Shown here one piece after another: positions 5,575 to 7,871 of a stretch of 7,871 bases of DNA. This DNA is from an uncultured Clostridia bacterium. GTDB taxonomy: Bacteria > Bacillota > Clostridia > Oscillospirales > Ruminococcaceae. The notes below the pieces were generated by a model. The model was not told where the DNA came from and did not search any database. It saw only the letters and a program-made list of their open reading frames with translations. A program made the position numbers and the translations under genes. The stretch spans positions 1 through 7,871 of the forward strand of contig CANPZQ010000090.1 in assembly GCA_947588775.1 (NCBI GenBank), given 5' to 3'. How positions within the stretch are numbered: position 1 is the stretch's first letter; every line of letters starts with the position of its first letter.

Positions 5575-5602
5575 GTATAAATTCCGCAAAGCTGCTAATA
5601 CT
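5575..5602 (+). promoter_or_regulatory. Possible sigma-F promoter of spoIIQ-like gene
   Basis: GTATA (5575-5579) fits the sigma-F -35 element. After 14 nt, GCTAATACT (5594-5602) fits the -10 pattern GGnnAnAnT except for the second base. Transcription would start near 5609, about 45 nt before the ATG. spoIIQ is a sigma-F gene in known spore formers, which supports the reading, but short degenerate motifs arise by chance. Confidence 0.45.
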
Positions 5603-5654
5603 TTCCTTGAACAGTCAAAGGCTGTCGACTATTAACCAAAATCTGGAGGTAGCT

Positions 5655-6494
5655 ATGAAAAAGGTTAAGTTTACACATCACCCGAGGGCGGTTTACGCCC
5701 TTCTCTGCGCGGGAATCGTCGCCGTCGGGGCGGCTTCCTATCTCGGGTACCGCCACTCGGTGAGCTCGGCGGCGGAAAAAATAATCTCCCCCGAAACCGA
5801 CGGGCTCGACTATTCCGCCGTGGACGCGGTTTTGCGCGACATTCAGAAAACGCCCGAGGTTACCGAGCCGCCGGCGGAAAGCCAAACGCCCGAAGCGTCA
5901 TCTCAGACGGACGGCGTGACAAATTCCGAAGCGGGTGCGAATCCCGATACCGCAGGGGAGCCGCAGAATCCGGGCGGCGAGGCTTCCCAAAACGGAATGC
6001 AATATCCCGGAAGCTCGACCGAGCAGCAGGCCGACGACGCTCTTCGCGACCTGACGAACGACCTTGAGGCACTTTACTATCAGGAAGCGGTGATGATGCC
6101 GGTGAACGGGGAAATCGTTTCGGCGTATTCGGGCGGAGAGCTTGTGAAGTCGGCGGGAGGCGTATGGCGCACCCATGACGGCGTCGACATCGCGGCCGCC
6201 GAGGGCGAAACGGTCAAGTCGATGACGTCGGGGACGGTGAGCGAGATTTACAGCGACCCGCTCTGGGGGAACTGTGTTGTCGTCGACCACGGAAACACGC
6301 TCAGCGGCTACTATTTCGGTCTCGCGGACGACGTTTCGGTTGACGTCGGCGAAAAGCTCGCTGCGGGCGCGCAGCTCGGCAAGGTCGGCACCACCGCCGA
6401 CATCGAATCCGACCTCGGCCCCCACCTGCACTTCGCGCTTAAGTATCAGGGCAAGTGGATCGACCCGGTAGAGTACGTCGAGCCGGTGAAGTAA
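5655..6494 (+). CDS. spoIIQ: SpoIIQ-like M23 (LytM) peptidase
   Basis: This 279-aa protein has a short basic cytoplasmic start (MKKVKFTHHPR), one membrane segment at about 12-32, a helical and then low-complexity P/E/S/T-rich linker (about 67-121) and an M23/LytM domain at 149-274. The domain wording PVNGEIVSAYSGGELV, WRTHDGVDI and GPHLHFAL resembles clostridial SpoIIQ, the forespore membrane partner of SpoIIIAH during engulfment. Zinc ligands are complete: H174 and D178 of H-x3-D, and H257-x-H259. The Bacillus subtilis protein has lost this site; clostridial ones can keep it. The ATG at 5655 has GGAGGT 4 nt upstream; an ATG at 5607 has none. The gene stands alone between terminators. A general cell-wall M23 endopeptidase is the main alternative. 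Confidence 0.82.
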   Translation: MKKVKFTHHPRAVYALLCAGIVAVGAASYLGYRHSVSSAAEKIISPETDGLDYSAVDAVLRDIQKTPEVTEPPAESQTPEASSQTDGVTNSEAGANPDTAGEPQNPGGEASQNGMQYPGSSTEQQADDALRDLTNDLEALYYQEAVMMPVNGEIVSAYSGGELVKSAGGVWRTHDGVDIAAAEGETVKSMTSGTVSEIYSDPLWGNCVVVDHGNTLSGYYFGLADDVSVDVGEKLAAGAQLGKVGTTADIESDLGPHLHFALKYQGKWIDPVEYVEPVK

Positions 6495-6507
6495 AGATAA
6501 AAATCTC

Positions 6508-6539
6508 GGGAGAGCTTTGGGGAGAGGCTCTCCCTTTTT
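6508..6539 (+). terminator. Intrinsic terminator after spoIIQ
   Basis: GGGAGAGC (6508-6515) and GCTCTCCC (6527-6534) form an 8-bp perfect stem with an 11-nt loop, followed by five T (6535-6539). It lies 13 nt after the spoIIQ stop and separates it from the lipoprotein promoter two bases later. Confidence 0.88.
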
Positions 6540-6541
6540 CC

Positions 6542-6570
6542 TTGATTTTTCCCGAACATTGTGGTATACT
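6542..6570 (+). promoter_or_regulatory. Sigma-A promoter of the lipoprotein gene
   Basis: TTGATT (6542-6547) and TATACT (6565-6570) are spaced by 17 nt and read toward the lipoprotein gene, with a leader of about 30 nt. The -35 box begins 2 nt after the T-run of the preceding terminator. Confidence 0.82.
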
Positions 6571-6605
6571 AAAGGTTAAATTATGCTTAAAAAGAGGTGG
6601 TTGCG

Positions 6606-7640
6606 GTGCGGCGAGGGCTGCTGGCGATGGCGATGGCGGCGGTTTTGTGCCTTGGCGGGTGCGGGCGGATTGCCGACACCGAGGCGATTCAGGGCGATTT
6701 TACCACCCCTTCTCTTGAAATTGTAACCGAGGCTCCCCCTGCCGAAACGCGGAGCGTGGGGACGCTTTACGGCTCGTATCTCACTATGTTTTACGGAACC
6801 GGGTCGCTCGATTCCTTCGGGCTGCCGTATATAAAGGTTTTTCACAGCTACAATGAGGTCGAGGGATACTATGATTCCACCTATAAAAACTTCTGGTACG
6901 GCGTGAGATTTACCGACGCGATGGCCTCGTTCACCGACGAATTTTTTGAGGAAAACGACGTTTTAATCCTCACCCTCGACGAGCCGAGCACATATCTCAA
7001 CCACACTGCGGAGCCCATCGAAGTCACCGAGGACGAAATCCGCATAAACATCACCCGGCACATCAAAGAAAACGCGCCCCGCTCGCCGGCGCAGTATCAT
7101 CTTATTTTCACGGCACCGCGCGGGAGCTTTGACGGAATCGCGGGGAAGTCGCTTTCGCTCGACATCTCGGAAGTGACCGACTCGGAGAACACCGCCTTTG
7201 ACGCGGAGCGGTTCAGGATTTATTATCCCGAATACTGGAATTTCTGCTACCGCGCCGACGCTCTCGCCGATAATCCCGAAGTAGTCGTGGACGCAATCAA
7301 CAGCTACGGCGAGCTTGTTTACTTCTACGACGCATACAGCTCCGAATTCGACCTTGAATCGGAGTTCCGGGAGTACGTCGGGACGCTCTATAACATGGAC
7401 GCGTTTGAGAGATATGTTATCCTCGCGACGATAATCCCCTGCGCCGACGGCGAGGAGCCCGTCACGGCGGAGGCGTTTGTAAACAATCTTGAGATTTATC
7501 TCGAAATCAAGGCGAATCTCACCGAACCCGGGGATGAGCCGGAGGCATGCTATCTTTTGCTGACGGCGATTGAGAGGAGCGACCTCGAAGGGGTGAATCT
7601 GGAGTGGTTTAATCTGTCGTTCTCAGAGGGGGAGGAGTGA
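6606..7640 (+). CDS. Lipoprotein with duplicated PrcB-like domain
   Basis: This 344-aa protein is of unknown function. A basic N-terminus (MRRG), a hydrophobic stretch and the lipobox LGGC with the lipidated C19 mark it as exported and anchored on the outer face of the membrane. After a T/E/P-rich linker (about 20-50) come two copies of one domain offset by about 152 residues. HSYNEVEGYYD (80-90) matches NSYGELVYFYD (232-242), DEFFEENDVLIL (111-122) matches MDAFERYVILAT (264-275), and AQYHLIFTAPRGSFDG matches ACYLLLTAIERSDLEG. The first copy resembles the PrcB C-terminal (protease complex subunit) family seen in clostridial lipoproteins; this rests on pattern only. The GTG at 6606 is chosen because GAGGTG lies 6 nt upstream; a GTG at 6597 overlaps that site. 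It has its own promoter and terminator. Confidence 0.82.
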   Translation: MRRGLLAMAMAAVLCLGGCGRIADTEAIQGDFTTPSLEIVTEAPPAETRSVGTLYGSYLTMFYGTGSLDSFGLPYIKVFHSYNEVEGYYDSTYKNFWYGVRFTDAMASFTDEFFEENDVLILTLDEPSTYLNHTAEPIEVTEDEIRINITRHIKENAPRSPAQYHLIFTAPRGSFDGIAGKSLSLDISEVTDSENTAFDAERFRIYYPEYWNFCYRADALADNPEVVVDAINSYGELVYFYDAYSSEFDLESEFREYVGTLYNMDAFERYVILATIIPCADGEEPVTAEAFVNNLEIYLEIKANLTEPGDEPEACYLLLTAIERSDLEGVNLEWFNLSFSEGEE

Positions 7641-7688
7641 AGCAGCCGGTCGGCGCGCTTGAGGAAGGCGGAGGGTGGCTGCTTTTTT
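7641..7688 (+). terminator. Probable intrinsic terminator after lipoprotein gene
   Basis: AGCAGCC (7641-7647), starting right after the stop codon, pairs perfectly with GGCTGCT (7677-7683). The T-run (7683-7688) follows. The 29-nt loop is long, which lowers confidence. Confidence 0.6.
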
Positions 7689-7700
7689 GTGTTTGAGGAC

Positions 7701-7785
7701 GGCGCGGCGAATGGGGCTGGGTTTGTGCGCCCACCCGCCCGCCCGCTAAATTTTACTGCTGATTGTCCGCCCCATTCGCCGCGCC
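7701..7785 (+). repeat. Palindromic G4-loop repeat, copy B (complete)
   Basis: The arms GGCGCGGCGAATGGGGC (7701-7717) and GCCCCATTCGCCGCGCC (7769-7785) are perfect 17-bp reverse complements around a 51-nt loop (7718-7768). The loop has CCCACCCGCCCGCCC at 7730-7744, whose complement has four GGG runs with 1-nt spacers. Compared with copy A, five stem positions differ and every change is matched on the other arm. It sits 12 nt beyond the terminator of the lipoprotein gene. Confidence 0.9.
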
Positions 7786-7805
7786 TTGATGGGCGCTATG
7801 AGGGG

Positions 7806-7871
7806 AGCGCGGCGGGAAAAGCGGGGAAATGGCGCGAAACTATGGGGGTGGGCGGGTGGGACCAACGCACC
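7806..7871 (-). repeat. Palindromic G4-loop repeat, copy C (partial)
   Basis: AGCGCGGCGGGAAAAGC (7806-7822) corresponds to one stem arm of copy A. The following 49 bases are its loop in inverted orientation, with GGGGGTGGGCGGGTGGG at 7844-7860, and GGTGCGTTGG on the minus strand near the edge resembles copy A's TTGCGTCGG. The window ends one or two bases before the second arm would begin. Confidence 0.8.

Noticed and set aside
5607..5635. Sigma-A-like TTGAAC-N17-TATTAA before spoIIQ
   Set aside because: Each box matches only 4 of 6 positions and the start would fall just in front of the ribosome binding site, leaving almost no leader.
5607..5654. Upstream ATG at 5607 for the spoIIQ-like gene
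   Set aside because: It lacks a ribosome binding site and would add 16 polar residues before a standard MKK start that has GGAGGT in front of it; it also lies at the likely transcription start.
6597..6605. GTG start at 6597 for the lipoprotein
   Set aside because: This codon is part of the Shine-Dalgarno sequence GAGGTG that serves the GTG at 6606.
1..7871. The inverted repeats at the two ends as terminal repeats of a composite transposon
   Set aside because: The copies are diverged from each other, come as opposed pairs, no transposase or integrase lies between them, and the cargo is mainly housekeeping genes. Assembly ends at a dispersed repeat are a simpler explanation.

Overview
The window looks like a piece of a GC-rich, spore-forming member of the Clostridia, probably an uncultivated gut lineage. 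The support is a SpoIIQ-type sporulation peptidase, strong AGGAGG-type ribosome binding sites, sigma-A promoters with 17-nt spacers, and Firmicutes-style small families (DUF3795, an ArsP_2/DUF2899 permease). No phage, plasmid or insertion-sequence gene is present. The genes are housekeeping or accessory; the unusual material lies between them.

Layout. Positions 1-311 hold no gene. They carry a 22-base G run and two copies (1-51, 166-250) of a palindromic repeat. A leftward block follows, transcribed from a promoter at 4122-4150: maf (4064-3465), a Nudix hydrolase (3478-3029), a 105-aa unknown protein (3020-2703), a GNAT acetyltransferase (2699-2166), a cysteine-rich DUF3795 protein (2146-1841), then a 105-bp GC-rich palindromic element (1737-1841) and class II fumarase fumC (1688-312). 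A rightward unit starts from a promoter whose -35 box is one base away from that of the leftward unit. It encodes an ArsP_2-type permease (4209-5078) and a blasticidin-S-deaminase-like cytidine deaminase (5083-5493), and ends at a strong intrinsic terminator (5516-5540). Next come a monocistronic spoIIQ-like gene (5655-6494) with a possible forespore sigma-F promoter and its own terminator, and a lipoprotein gene (6606-7640) with its own sigma-A promoter and terminator. Two more copies of the palindromic repeat (7701-7785 and 7806-7871) close the window.

How the genes work together. Maf and Nudix are both nucleotide 'house-cleaning' pyrophosphatases and are translationally coupled; the divergent deaminase may also act on nucleosides. 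SpoIIQ would sit in the forespore membrane, with its LytM domain in the space between the two membranes. The lipoprotein carries two tandem copies of one domain that resembles the PrcB C-terminal family.

Most interesting. (1) A repeat family with four copies at the two ends of the window. The two complete copies each have a perfect 17-bp stem and a loop of exactly 51 nt. The stems differ at five base pairs, all compensated, and the loops carry a four-run G-quadruplex motif on the G-rich strand. (2) The 1737-1841 element, in which five hairpins with 3-nt loops tile the core without one unpaired base between them, while the outer arms can alternatively pair as one 23-bp stem. All calls come from reading the sequence; no database search was run.
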